Source: G963663615 sp963663615
Lineage (GTDB): Bacteria > Bacteroidota > Ignavibacteria > Ignavibacteriales > Melioribacteraceae
DNA length: 64,000 nucleotides
Reading direction: 5' to 3'
Assembly: GCA_963663615.1 (NCBI GenBank)
Contig: OY760517.1
Span: 3,596,001 to 3,660,000, forward strand
The notes beneath the pieces were generated by a model. The model was not told where the DNA came from. It made no database searches and worked only from the letters and a program-made list of their open reading frames with translations. Both the position numbers and the translations under genes were made by a program. Each line of letters opens with the position of its first letter. Position 1 is the first letter of the stretch. Positions 9,600 to 17,987 of the stretch are shown one piece after another.

Positions 9600-9673
9600 G
9601 GCGAGGTAGCTCAGTAGGTTAGAGCAGTGGAATCATAATCCACGTGTCGGGGGTTCGAATCCCTCCCTCGCTA
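9600..9673 (+). tRNA. tRNA with CAT anticodon (Met, or Ile after lysidine modification)
   Basis: A full cloverleaf can be drawn. The acceptor stem pairs 9600-9606 with 9666-9672, the first pair being G-U. The D arm starts GCTCAG, the anticodon stem GTGGA/TCCAC encloses loop ATCATAA with anticodon CAT at 9634-9636, and the T arm has TTCGAAT. The discriminator is A and CCA is not encoded. The presence of a first base pair argues against initiator tRNA. Elongator Met and tRNA-Ile(CAT) remain possible; position-specific identity elements would be needed to choose. It has its own promoter and terminator. Confidence 0.92.
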
Positions 9674-9678
9674 CAACA

Positions 9679-9709
9679 AAGCCTTTCGATTATTTCGAAG
9701 GGCTTCTTT
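9679..9709 (+). terminator. terminator of the tRNA gene
   Basis: Stem AGCCTTTCG / CGAAGGGCT (one G-T pair) with a 7-base loop at 9689-9695, followed by TTCTTTGG. It lies directly after the tRNA. Confidence 0.65.
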
Positions 9710-9753
9710 GGTTTAAAGAACTATTCCACACTTCAAAAAGGTTAAACTTCCCC

Positions 9754-9918
9754 TCAAATTAATTCCATGTTTTGTGCAGTAACCTGTTCTTTTTTCACCC
9801 CTTTATCCTTTATTTCGCCAAAACTTATCTCCAGCTTAACGCCAAGTGCATTGGCAACCTTTACGAGGGATTTTACCGAAAAGTTATAATCACCGGAAAG
9901 TATTTTTGTTAGAAATGG
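9754..9918 (-). pseudogene. remnant of an XRE/HigA-like helix-turn-helix antitoxin
   Basis: About 54 codons read on the minus strand end in TGA at 9754-9756. The stretch ILSGDYNFSVKSLVKVANAL followed by GVKLEISF is the C-terminal half of the helix-turn-helix and dimer region of XRE-type antitoxins, where the family pattern is NFTxKTLxKIAxALG. The N-terminal half is missing: the frame runs back into the TonB-receptor terminator hairpin at 9921-9951 with no start codon. No toxin gene is next to it. I infer a decayed toxin-antitoxin unit. Confidence 0.6.
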
Positions 9919-9920
9919 AT

Positions 9921-9951
9921 ACAAAAACAGGAAGTGGTGTACTTCCTGTTT
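9921..9951 (-). terminator. terminator of the TonB-receptor gene
   Basis: Perfect 11-base inverted repeat AAACAGGAAGT / ACTTCCTGTTT (9925-9935 and 9941-9951) with a 5-base loop. On the minus strand it is followed by a run of T, and it lies 55 bases past the receptor stop codon. Confidence 0.85.
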
Positions 9952-10005
9952 CCCTTTTGGGCTGAAAATAATTCTTTTTGGCTAGATTAGTAAGCTGTGG
10001 AGTGT

Positions 10006-12426
10006 TTACTGCTCTCCACCTTCCCAGTCACCCATATCACCACCACCGTTAGCATCCGGATTACGTTGGCGTCTGGCTTGCTGGTTAAATGTGTAGCGTA
10101 AATTAAGACTAATATTAGGATACGATCTGGTAAACTGGGTATGAGCATAATATGTTGGAGATTCGCTCGTAAACTCGAACTTGCCAGTATCAAAGATATC
10201 CCTGAACTGCAATGTGGAGCTTAGTACACCTTTAATAATTTCGTAGCGTACACCTGCGTTAAACATATAAAACGCTTCACGTTCGCCCTGTGATGATACT
10301 GATGGACTATTATAAAAGGCATTCATCTGAATTCTTAAACGTTCGCTGAGGGTAAGTGTCTGGTTGAAGCGTACATCCCAGGTAAAACTTGAACGGTCGA
10401 AGTTTTCCTCATCAGTAGAACCTTCTATTCTGTAATTGTAAAGGTTACCCATCAAATTCATATTCCATGCTTTAATAATATTAAAGTTCAGCATAAGCTC
10501 AGTACCAAACGCATAGGAATTACCAACATTACTTAAGGTATGCAAGGTAATATTATCGCCATAAGCTGAACGTAAACGCTCAATTTTGTTTGATATTGCA
10601 CGGTAGTAGGCTTCTGCGGAGAAAATTGTTTTACCAAATAGTGCCTGGTAACCGGCTTCGAATGAGTTATTAAACTCCGGCTCAAGGGCAGGGTTACCTT
10701 CGCGTACGTTGTAAGCATCCATCCATGTCTGGAACGGTTCAAGCTCCCAGCCACGGGGACGGTTTATGCGGCGTGTATAACTTGCCATAAACTGATGCCC
10801 CTTTGCAAACTCGTAAGAAAGATGAAGAGTTGGGAAAAAGTCGAACCTGTCAATAGTAAATTCACCCTGGTTGGTAGTTTCAATTTTACGACCTGTATAT
10901 TCACCACGCAAGCCAATCTGATAACCAAGATCATTCAGCTTTCCGCCTGCCATTGCGTATATGGCATGTTCACTTTTATTATATTTAACAAGGTTGTTAA
11001 ACTGTGATTGTATTTCATAATCGCCAATAACTGTTGAATATTCATAAAGTCCGGTTTCTTCTTCCTCAATTTCAATTTCGTTTTTATAACCAGCTTCAAT
11101 TTTAAATTCTTCTGACTGCTTATAAAGGTAGTCAACTTTCATTTCCAGCTCAGTACCGGGACCAGCTTCGGTAGTTTTTTTACCGCTTGTTACAATGTTA
11201 TTTGCATCAAGCTGTTTATTAATTGATTCTTCGTCAGAATCATCGGACTCAAACTGTACTTCTATAATCAGGTTGTGATCTTTTGGTGCAAAGCGGTGTT
11301 CGTAGTTCGAAAATATTTCAAACTGGTCACCACTGCGTGATCTGTCTGATACTGTTGTGTAAATAGATCTAATTGGCTGGGCATCACTCCACTCTTCATA
11401 GGTTCGGGAGCCATCCCCACCAAAATCGCGATAGCGGTATCTACCACCTATTGAGAAGAAATCACTTTCGGAAAAATCAAGACCAAGTTCGGTACGTACA
11501 CCCAGCCTATCGCCACCCCTGTTTCTATCTCCTTTGGAGTTTGCATAAGAAGTAACACCGTTAAATGTGGTTTTTCTTTCATCCGTAACGCTACCATCGT
11601 GATTACGATAGCCATAATCAACACCGGTAGTTAAACGGTAAAAATCTTTTTTATACTCAACAAGCACCTGACCGCCATAGCTTTCCGGAGTGCCTGCATT
11701 CAGTTCAACCAGCGTACTGAAATTATTTTTTTCATCCTTTTTCATGATAATGTTCATTATACCGGCAGTACCTTCGGGATCGTATTTGGCTGAAGGATTT
11801 GTAATTATCTCAATACTTTCGATAGAACTTGCAGGAATCTGTTCCAAAATATCAGCCGGGTCCATAATAGTTGGTCTGCCATCCACAAGAACGGTAAAGC
11901 TGCTACTACCACGCAAACTAACATTCCCTTCAATATCAACGGTAACCGAAGGAACGTTTTCCAGAATATCGATAGCAGTACCCGATGCAGCTGTTAACTG
12001 CTCGGTTACGTTAATAACCTTTTTGTCGATTTCATAAGTAATTGGTGCACGTTGTGCTTCAACAACAACATCATCAGTATCATAACTTTTAGCTTTAAGT
12101 TTAACTGTACCGAGATCAAGTACATTTCTTCTTTTTAATTGAATATCATCAATGGTTTGGGCATCAAAACCAATAAAGCTAACTTTCAAGTAATAATTCC
12201 CGGGTTTTACTTTTGTAATTTCAAACAGACCCTCAACATTTGTAACTACGCCTGCAGCTTGAGAGCTATCTTCTTTTGCAAACAAAACAATATTGGCATA
12301 CTCCATAGGAGTTCCGCTGGAAGCATCAATAACTTTTCCTTTTAGTCCGGAAGGCATAAATCCGGTCGGTTGGGCAATAACAGATGCGGTTAGCAGAGCC
12401 AGGAAGGCAAATAACTTAAGTTTCAT
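10006..12426 (-). CDS. TonB-dependent outer-membrane receptor with carboxypeptidase-regulatory-like domain
   Basis: An 806-residue outer-membrane protein. After a signal peptide (MKLKLFAFLALLTASVIAQ) comes a carboxypeptidase-regulatory-like beta domain (about 28-115, LKGKVIDASSGTPMEYANI), then a plug domain (about 130-235, with NVPSVTVDIEGNVSLRG and SIEIITNPSAKYDPEGTAG), then a long barrel region. This layout is that of the Bacteroidota TonB-dependent receptor / OMP_b-brl_3 group, which import large substrates or act as structural barrels. The substrate cannot be told, and no SusD-like lipoprotein is adjacent. The extreme C-terminus is a Gly/Asp-rich tail rather than the usual terminal aromatic strand. 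Single-gene unit with terminator at 9921-9951. Confidence 0.9.
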   Translation of the reverse strand: MKLKLFAFLALLTASVIAQPTGFMPSGLKGKVIDASSGTPMEYANIVLFAKEDSSQAAGVVTNVEGLFEITKVKPGNYYLKVSFIGFDAQTIDDIQLKRRNVLDLGTVKLKAKSYDTDDVVVEAQRAPITYEIDKKVINVTEQLTAASGTAIDILENVPSVTVDIEGNVSLRGSSSFTVLVDGRPTIMDPADILEQIPASSIESIEIITNPSAKYDPEGTAGIMNIIMKKDEKNNFSTLVELNAGTPESYGGQVLVEYKKDFYRLTTGVDYGYRNHDGSVTDERKTTFNGVTSYANSKGDRNRGGDRLGVRTELGLDFSESDFFSIGGRYRYRDFGGDGSRTYEEWSDAQPIRSIYTTVSDRSRSGDQFEIFSNYEHRFAPKDHNLIIEVQFESDDSDEESINKQLDANNIVTSGKKTTEAGPGTELEMKVDYLYKQSEEFKIEAGYKNEIEIEEEETGLYEYSTVIGDYEIQSQFNNLVKYNKSEHAIYAMAGGKLNDLGYQIGLRGEYTGRKIETTNQGEFTIDRFDFFPTLHLSYEFAKGHQFMASYTRRINRPRGWELEPFQTWMDAYNVREGNPALEPEFNNSFEAGYQALFGKTIFSAEAYYRAISNKIERLRSAYGDNITLHTLSNVGNSYAFGTELMLNFNIIKAWNMNLMGNLYNYRIEGSTDEENFDRSSFTWDVRFNQTLTLSERLRIQMNAFYNSPSVSSQGEREAFYMFNAGVRYEIIKGVLSSTLQFRDIFDTGKFEFTSESPTYYAHTQFTRSYPNISLNLRYTFNQQARRQRNPDANGGGDMGDWEGGEQ

Positions 12427-12628
12427 TAGGGTAACCCTTGCACTTTCTACATTTTTTTAGTATTTAATAAAATTGTGGTATTTAGAATAAGACACGTAAT
12501 AAAGTAAAAAAGTTTAAAACCTCGTATAATATTTATAAAGAATGTTATACTTGTGTCAATTAAAAAAGAATATTATATTAGAAGACTTAATACTATTAAT
12601 TTGTCATAGAAATATATTAGAGAAAAGT

Positions 12629-13018
12629 ATGTATTCATTTTTGGTTTTAGTTACAATTTTGATTTCGATTTTATTGATTATTGCAGTTTTGCTTCAGGCT
12701 TCTAAAGGTGATGGTCTTGCAGGCACAATTGCTGGTGGTGCCGGCGGCGGAATGGGTCAGGTATTTGGTGCACGTAAAACAGCTGATTTTTTGAGTAAAA
12801 TAACCTGGTATCTTGGCACTTCAATTATTGTGCTTGCTTTGGTTATTAACTTATTCTTTTTGCCTGGTAAACAGACTCAGGAGCAAAGAGAAAGTATTAT
12901 TCAGCAAGCGGGACAGCAGGTTCCTACCTCTCCAAACTTACCTCCTGAACAGTTTAACCAAACATTAGACCAGGATCAGGACGCACAACCAAAAACTGAA
13001 AACAGCGAATCAAAATAA
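12629..13018 (+). CDS. secG: preprotein translocase subunit SecG
   Basis: SecG is the small accessory subunit of the SecYEG channel in the inner membrane. The 129-residue protein has two membrane helices (about 2-22 and 55-76) around the conserved loop LLQASKGDGLAG and a Gly-rich stretch ending GQVFGAR. The polar C-terminal tail after residue 80 is longer than in E. coli but common in this group. An in-frame ATG at 12542 would add 29 residues; the start at 12629 is chosen because SecG begins immediately with its first helix and AGAGAAAAG precedes it. Terminator at 13048-13078. Confidence 0.93.
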   Translation: MYSFLVLVTILISILLIIAVLLQASKGDGLAGTIAGGAGGGMGQVFGARKTADFLSKITWYLGTSIIVLALVINLFFLPGKQTQEQRESIIQQAGQQVPTSPNLPPEQFNQTLDQDQDAQPKTENSESK

Positions 13019-13047
13019 ATTTAATTTTATACAGGTTTAAAAAATAA

Positions 13048-13078
13048 AAAACCAACTCTTTCGGGTTGGTTTTTTATT
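13048..13078 (+). terminator. terminator of secG
   Basis: Stem AACCAACTC / GGGTTGGTT with a 4-base loop, followed by TTTTTATT. Confidence 0.85.
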
Positions 13079-13095
13079 ATCCATTCCTCTATACA

Positions 13096-13128
13096 CAAAA
13101 AAAACCCCGATATATATAAATCGAGGTT
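13096..13128 (-). terminator. terminator of rpsU
   Basis: On the minus strand, stem AACCTCGAT / ATCGGGGTT (13120-13128 and 13103-13111, one G-T pair) is followed by a long T run. It ends the rpsU transcript just beyond its stop codon. Confidence 0.8.
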
Positions 13129-13136
13129 ATAAAATA

Positions 13137-13334
13137 CTATCTGTTAGCTCTGGCATTTTCGCGTGCAGATCTTCTTTTAGCCTTAATCTTTTCCATTCTT
13201 TTTTCAACGGACGGCTTAGTATAGAAATTCCTCTTCTTATACTCTTTAAGAACGCCAGATCTCTCATATTTCTTCTTAAAACGTTTTAATGCTTTATCAA
13301 TATTCTCATTTTCAGAAACTATGATACCTACCAA
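13137..13334 (-). CDS. rpsU: 30S ribosomal protein S21
   Basis: S21 binds the 30S platform near the 3' end of 16S rRNA and helps initiation. The 65-residue sequence is typical: ENENIDKALKRFKKKYERSG followed by a Lys/Arg-rich helix. There is no ATG at the expected position. Translation starts at TTG 13334, preceded by GAGGAAGGTGA, a very strong ribosome binding site. A candidate promoter lies at 13386-13416. Unlike in proteobacteria, there is no dnaG or rpoD next to it. Confidence 0.95.
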   Translation of the reverse strand: MVGIIVSENENIDKALKRFKKKYERSGVLKEYKKRNFYTKPSVEKRMEKIKAKRRSARENARANR

Positions 13335-13385
13335 TTAAATCACCTTCCTCGGGTAGTTTTAAATTATAAAATTCTTTACAGCAAT

Positions 13386-13416
13386 AAAATATAATAAAAT
13401 AGTTTCCATTAGTCAA
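13386..13416 (-). promoter_or_regulatory. candidate promoter of rpsU
   Basis: On the minus strand TTG (13414-13416), 20 bases, then TATATTTT (13386-13393), a one-mismatch match to TAnnTTTG. It starts directly beyond the stop codon of the upstream UspA gene, so rpsU has its own promoter. Confidence 0.45.
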
Positions 13417-13869
13417 TTATATATTCGTCCTGTTTTGGGGAGATGTTACCAGTACAGGGCATTTTGAGTGCTTTATAATTTGCTGTGCAACTCCGCCAAG
13501 TAACGTATCCAGAACACCGGTACGTCCATGTGTTGCTATAACAATAAGTTCAGCATTAATTTCCCTGCTGTATTCAATTATTGCTTCATGACTTTTACCT
13601 TCCCTAACATGAGCGGTAACGCTTCTTTCGCTTCCATTCCTAAATTGAGCCGAAAGCTCGGCAAGCTTATTGTTTATTGCATCCTCGTTAAGAAAATCAT
13701 CAACGTCATCATTATCAAATACAGGGGGTGCAACCTCCTTTACATGAAGCAAATGTATAGTTGCATTATATTTGTCGGCAACATTCCTGGCGAGTGCAAA
13801 TGCAGAATATGAAGCGTCGCTAAAATCAGTTGGCACAACTATATTTTTTACATTCAGCATATCGGTCAT
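13417..13869 (-). CDS. universal stress protein (UspA family)
   Basis: A single 150-residue Usp domain. The N-terminal strand and loop NIVVPTDFSDAS and the ATP-binding motif near the C-terminus (HGRTGVLDTLLGGVAQ, then CPVLV) match the ATP-binding subgroup. Cytoplasmic stress proteins of this type help survival under starvation or oxidative stress; the precise role here is unknown. The ATG overlaps the TGA stop of the upstream anti-sigma gene by four bases (ATGA), so it belongs to the sigma/anti-sigma operon and is probably under the same stress signal. Confidence 0.9.
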   Translation of the reverse strand: MTDMLNVKNIVVPTDFSDASYSAFALARNVADKYNATIHLLHVKEVAPPVFDNDDVDDFLNEDAINNKLAELSAQFRNGSERSVTAHVREGKSHEAIIEYSREINAELIVIATHGRTGVLDTLLGGVAQQIIKHSKCPVLVTSPQNRTNI

Positions 13870-14741
13870 ATATAATCCGGTATAAAATTGTCTTCAGCTT
13901 CAAAACTTGTATCGTTAGTATAAAGCGTAAAAAATTTGCTCTTGGCTTTCCAAACAAATACGCTAACTTTACCATCATTCCCTTTCAGGAAGTTATTATT
14001 TTTAAGGTATTCGCAAAAATTATCACCAAGCAAATAATTACCGTCACTATTTAATTCATTTTCAGAAAGCTGAATAAGATGTACAGTTTTCCCTTTTTTA
14101 TTGTTAAAAACAGAGTGGGCAACATTTTTACCGCTGCAATCGCAAATAAAAACACTATTTATTTTCCAAACCTTGTTATCATGTAGCTCAACTTTATAGT
14201 CAAGGTTTTGGGTATCAAAATAAGTTCGTGCATCAGCAAGATTTACATTACGCAAGCGGTCATGAACCGGCTCATCGTTAAGCACCTGCCCGAAATGTTT
14301 TTCACTAACAGTAAGAAGGGGAGAATCTGTTTTGTATTCATTAAGCAGATTATCAAGATTAAAAGGATTCCTGAGGTACTGAAATACTCCTGATATACCA
14401 AACATCAGCATTACCGATAACGCCGGTATGGGATTAACGAAGTATTTTCTTATGCGTTGGGTAAAACCATTGCGTACAACCTTTTTTTCTCTCTTTGGTT
14501 TTGCCGAAGCTTCATTAATTATTGTAGCTTCAATTTGATTCAGAATGCCTATTTTCAGATAATCAGGTGCTTTTGTCCGCATTGAAGTCCGTGAAAGACG
14601 TTGCTTAATAGCACTTTGAGAATTGAATTCAAATTCAAAATCGCTGTTTGAGGAAATTAAATTTTGCAGTTCCTTCTGCTTGTCATTTTCACTGATCTCA
14701 CCATCAGCAAGGGCAGTAATAGATTCAAATGTAGTGTTCAT
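13866..14741 (-). CDS. probable anti-sigma factor, single-pass membrane protein
   Basis: A 291-residue protein directly downstream of an ECF sigma gene (9-base gap). The N-terminus (ITALADGEISENDKQKELQN) resembles the anti-sigma domain, but the zinc HxxxCxxC motif is absent. One membrane helix is seen at about 103-123, placing the C-terminal ~165 residues in the periplasm. That part has a CDC pair (about 213-215) that could sense redox state; this is speculation. The role is inferred from operon position and topology. ATGA overlap with uspA. Confidence 0.65.
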   Translation of the reverse strand: MNTTFESITALADGEISENDKQKELQNLISSNSDFEFEFNSQSAIKQRLSRTSMRTKAPDYLKIGILNQIEATIINEASAKPKREKKVVRNGFTQRIRKYFVNPIPALSVMLMFGISGVFQYLRNPFNLDNLLNEYKTDSPLLTVSEKHFGQVLNDEPVHDRLRNVNLADARTYFDTQNLDYKVELHDNKVWKINSVFICDCSGKNVAHSVFNNKKGKTVHLIQLSENELNSDGNYLLGDNFCEYLKNNNFLKGNDGKVSVFVWKAKSKFFTLYTNDTSFEAEDNFIPDYI

Positions 14742-14750
14742 GTTTCCTGT

Positions 14751-15356
14751 TTAAATATCTTCGTCTGATTTATTTTTTATATAGCCTTTATCGGATGCAT
14801 ATTTGTATAGTTTAGTATAGAGCATCTTTCTTGCACGATGAAGTCGGGACCTAACAGTACCAATAGGGCAATCAACAAATTCTGCAATTTCCTCGTATGT
14901 AAAACCCTCAATATCACTAAGAATAATAACGGTTCTGAAATCTTCGGGCAGATTGGCAATTGCACCGGAAATATCATCATCAAGAAGCTTACTAAACTCG
15001 TCATCAACCAGGTGAGAAGATTTAACTTCACTTGCTTTTATATTTTCGTAGAAATTTTGTATATCATCATAATCAACCTTGTCAGGCTCTTTACTTATTT
15101 TTCGGTAGTCATTTATATATGAATTTTTTAAAATTCTAAATAGCCAGGCTTTACAGTTTGTGCCCTGCTCAAATTTATCAAAAAACTTAAATGCTTTCAG
15201 ATATGTTTCCTGAATCAAATCGTCTGCTAAATCCGAATCGCCCGTCATCTTAAGAGCAAAATTATACAACGCATCCATGTGAGGAATAGCTTCACGCTGG
15301 AAAACTTCGTATAATTCTTTTGTACTCTCATCAACAAGGGAGTTTTGTTCTAACAT
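14751..15356 (-). CDS. ECF RNA polymerase sigma factor (RpoE-like)
   Basis: A 201-residue sigma-70 family protein with sigma2 (about 28-95: ALYNFALKMTGDSDLADDLI, TYLKAF, KAWLFRILKN) and sigma4 (about 135-185: LPEDFRTVIILSDIEGFTYE, then GTVRSRLHRAR). It directs RNA polymerase to a stress regulon. The gene order sigma, membrane anti-sigma, UspA suggests an envelope-stress operon that probably controls itself. The start ATG 15356 lies 8 bases after the stop of the M14 peptidase gene, so read-through from that gene is possible. Confidence 0.93.
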   Translation of the reverse strand: MLEQNSLVDESTKELYEVFQREAIPHMDALYNFALKMTGDSDLADDLIQETYLKAFKFFDKFEQGTNCKAWLFRILKNSYINDYRKISKEPDKVDYDDIQNFYENIKASEVKSSHLVDDEFSKLLDDDISGAIANLPEDFRTVIILSDIEGFTYEEIAEFVDCPIGTVRSRLHRARKMLYTKLYKYASDKGYIKNKSDEDI

Positions 15357-15364
15357 TATATTTC

Positions 15365-16825
15365 CTAAGGAAAAATTAACGTATTAATAATATTTGATTT
15401 ATTTACCTTTAAATCAAATATAAAACCGTTAACTATTACATAAAATAATTTTTTGTCTCTATAAAGTAATAAGTTTGCAGCACTATTTAAAGAAAACTTA
15501 ATGTCTTTTTTGTGTTTTGCCGCATAGAGGTTTATTGGTAGTCTTACAAACGGATTCTCAGGTAATTCCTCACAATAGGCACCGGTGTACCCTTTTTTAA
15601 GTAATTCAAGGGCAATCCCTTCTGTAATATCAGAAAATGAATCAAAAACTTTATCGTAAATTTTCCCTTCGACCAGTGTAAATCCTTCACAGTTTAGCTC
15701 GTTATAAGCTTCATAAGTAGATAGATCGCCAACATCATCTATTCTACTGCTAAAATAATACGACCTCTTGTCATCTGTATTTTTTTCATCGCGTATTATA
15801 CCGATATCAATTATGTAGTCATTGCCATTTAGATTATAGGTAGCCTTACGAAGCAAAAGATCGAATAGGGATCTGTCGTTTTCCGGGATACTATTATAGT
15901 CTTCTACTGTATAGTTCTCATATATATTGTTGGCAATCATGTAGAATCCAGACAACAGTGCTGTATAGTTTAGTCTTCGTATAAACTGTTTCTCTGTATC
16001 GTTTTTCCATCCGCCAGACTCAATCAAAACAGAGCTTGTACCCCATTTCACAAAATTATCACCAAAAGCACGAGGTTCAAAATCATCGCTGTACCTGCCA
16101 ATATGACCAGGGATATAACTCGATAAGTGTTTATACAATCCACCAATAAGTTGCATGGTATTGGTACGAACTTCATTCATTTCCTTTTCGTAATTATATG
16201 CCGGTGCAAGAAAAGAAATGGTTGCAGGGTGTTGTGTTCTGCCAGCAGCATAATGAATACTTTGGTCGTGCAAATTAAACCCGAATACAGGTTTAATTGA
16301 ATCCTGTAAACCCCTTAACAGCTTTGCTTCCGGACTCTGAAGCCTTTCTGCATCGCGGTTAAGATCGATATTGAGAAGGTTACGGCGGGTAAATGCATCC
16401 GAACCGTCGGGGTTTAACATGGGCACAAAATAGATGGTTAGTTTTTCCGATAATTCTTTTACGAAATCCTTGTTCTCATCCGATTTAAGGAAATTAAATA
16501 TATCAAACAATGCCATCGTAGCAGTAGATTCGTCACCATGCATCTGCGACCAGCAGAATACGGAAACGGAGCCGCTGCCAAACGTAATCATGTTTATTTC
16601 TTTTCCGTTTATTGATTCACCAACCTTTTTAACAGTAAATATTTTTTCGGATCGAAGTGAATTAATTAGTTTTAATACGTCATAATGCTTTAAACGTTTT
16701 GACGAAATTGATTTTTCAGAAAACGTGGCATGATTTGTGTAAAAATCTTTTGGTATTACCTGTGTCAATAAATGCCCTGCAGTAATTGTGAAAAAAAATA
16801 TTATCAGTGTTATAATCTTATTCAT
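15365..16825 (-). CDS. M14-family zinc carboxypeptidase, secreted
   Basis: A 486-residue exported peptidase. Zinc ligands H96 and E99 (MHGDES) and H186 (NLHDQ), the substrate-binding Arg region (NIDLNRDAE) and the catalytic Glu269 (VLIESGGW) are all present, so it should be active. A signal peptide or anchor occupies residues 1-22. A TTG at 16843 would extend the frame by six codons, but ATG 16825 is preceded by AAGGG at good spacing. The C-terminal 180 residues form a separate domain of unknown role. It lies 8 bases upstream of the ECF sigma gene. Confidence 0.88.
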   Translation of the reverse strand: MNKIITLIIFFFTITAGHLLTQVIPKDFYTNHATFSEKSISSKRLKHYDVLKLINSLRSEKIFTVKKVGESINGKEINMITFGSGSVSVFCWSQMHGDESTATMALFDIFNFLKSDENKDFVKELSEKLTIYFVPMLNPDGSDAFTRRNLLNIDLNRDAERLQSPEAKLLRGLQDSIKPVFGFNLHDQSIHYAAGRTQHPATISFLAPAYNYEKEMNEVRTNTMQLIGGLYKHLSSYIPGHIGRYSDDFEPRAFGDNFVKWGTSSVLIESGGWKNDTEKQFIRRLNYTALLSGFYMIANNIYENYTVEDYNSIPENDRSLFDLLLRKATYNLNGNDYIIDIGIIRDEKNTDDKRSYYFSSRIDDVGDLSTYEAYNELNCEGFTLVEGKIYDKVFDSFSDITEGIALELLKKGYTGAYCEELPENPFVRLPINLYAAKHKKDIKFSLNSAANLLLYRDKKLFYVIVNGFIFDLKVNKSNIINTLIFP

Positions 16826-16994
16826 ATTTTTAATCCCTTGCAATGGGAAAAACCGTAATTCAATAATAACTTATTACAATAGCGATTTTTTGAATACTCA
16901 CGCTATTTAATTCAATATAGTAAATAATTTATTAAAATAATATTTATATCTATAAAATTGTAAATTGTAGATATGGTAAATTTCGGGAGTTAAA

Positions 16995-17678
16995 ATGAAA
17001 AAAATGTTTGTATTAATGATGCTAATGCTTGCAACATTAACCTTTGCACAAACAATTGGTGGTGGAGTATTTTTAGGTTTGCCTCAGGGTAATTTTAAAA
17101 AAGAAATTGATCGTGTTGGTTATGGTATAAACGCGAGTGCAACTATTACCACTCCGGACAGGGTGCATCCTGTTAGTTTTGGTTTGAATGTGGGTTACAT
17201 GGTTTATGGTTCCAATACCGAAAAACGACCTTTAAGCAACACAATAAGAGAAGTTACTGTGGATGTAACACAACGTAACAGTTTGGTTAATTTCCATTTG
17301 TTAATGCGTGTTTCACCTGTTTCAGGAGATGTTAAACCTTACCTTGAATTTCTTGGTGGTGGAGAATATATTTTTACTACAACCGAAGTAGAAAGCGAAT
17401 ATGATGTTGATAATGTTTTCGAATCGACAAACTATGATGATTTTGCCTGGAGTTACGGTGGTAGTTTGGGTATAATGTTTAAAATTGCAGGTGGACCTAA
17501 TGGTATGGGTTCGGTTATGCTGGATCTTAAAGCTCAATATTTAATGTCATCGGAAGCAGAATACCTTAAGGAAGGTGATATAAGATTAGACCAAAACAAT
17601 AATATTTATTATACTCCTTCCAGATCATCTACCGATTATCTTGCCTTGCAGCTTGGTGTTGTTGTTTCGTTAAGATAA
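16995..17678 (+). CDS. outer-membrane beta-barrel protein, porin-like
   Basis: A 227-residue protein with a clear signal peptide (MKKMFVLMMLMLATLTFAQ). The mature part alternates polar and hydrophobic residues with many Gly and Tyr, as in an eight- or ten-strand OmpW/OMP_b-brl barrel: for example YGINASATITT, SFGLNVGYMVYG, YLEFLGGGEYIFTT, YLALQLGVVVSLR. It ends with a beta strand, as expected for recognition by the assembly machinery. Function beyond outer-membrane location is unknown. Monocistronic, convergent with the sigma/anti-sigma pair. Confidence 0.75.
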   Translation: MKKMFVLMMLMLATLTFAQTIGGGVFLGLPQGNFKKEIDRVGYGINASATITTPDRVHPVSFGLNVGYMVYGSNTEKRPLSNTIREVTVDVTQRNSLVNFHLLMRVSPVSGDVKPYLEFLGGGEYIFTTTEVESEYDVDNVFESTNYDDFAWSYGGSLGIMFKIAGGPNGMGSVMLDLKAQYLMSSEAEYLKEGDIRLDQNNNIYYTPSRSSTDYLALQLGVVVSLR

Positions 17679-17685
17679 AAATTAA

Positions 17686-17714
17686 CCGGCTATGGCAAAT
17701 TAACACATAGCCGG
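17686..17714. terminator. hairpin between convergent genes
   Basis: Perfect 9-base inverted repeat CCGGCTATG / CATAGCCGG with an 11-base loop, between the barrel gene (+) and the anti-sigma gene (-). The T tract is weak on both strands, so terminator function is tentative. Confidence 0.5.
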
Positions 17715-17747
17715 CATTCAAATTTTTATATAGCAGGAGCTTGGCTG

Positions 17748-17987
17748 TTACTCGTCCTTTAACCCAAGGAAATCAAGCAACCTGTCCTCACCTTCTTTTG
17801 GAAGAGTTACATTGTAGTTTTTGTAAAAATCTATTGTGTGAAGTACAGAGTCCTTGTAACTCTTGCATGAGTCACACTTTTCAAGGTGCTCCTTAATAGC
17901 AATGCAACGTGGTGAGCCAACATCTTCACCAAGGTTATCGCAGATGTGAGACATCACATCCCTGCATGTTACTTTATACTCGTTCAT
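17748..17987 (-). CDS. zinc-finger anti-sigma factor (zf-HC2), cytoplasmic
   Basis: A short protein of 79 residues with the ZAS/zf-HC2 signature: an N-terminal Cys, then HLEKCDSC giving H-x3-C-x2-C. Such proteins bind and hold their cognate ECF sigma factor, and zinc loss or thiol oxidation may release it. There is no membrane helix, so it is soluble, as in RsrA-type redox anti-sigmas. The gene overlaps the end of the sigma gene by 14 bases. A further upstream ATG at 18011 is in frame, but ATG 17987 has AAGAG eight bases before it and fits the family better. Confidence 0.8.
   Translation of the reverse strand: MNEYKVTCRDVMSHICDNLGEDVGSPRCIAIKEHLEKCDSCKSYKDSVLHTIDFYKNYNVTLPKEGEDRLLDFLGLKDE

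Noticed and set aside
11690..12037. Long plus-strand frame opposite the TonB-receptor gene
   Set aside because: Antisense shadow of a well-supported gene; the sequence has no protein-like motif.
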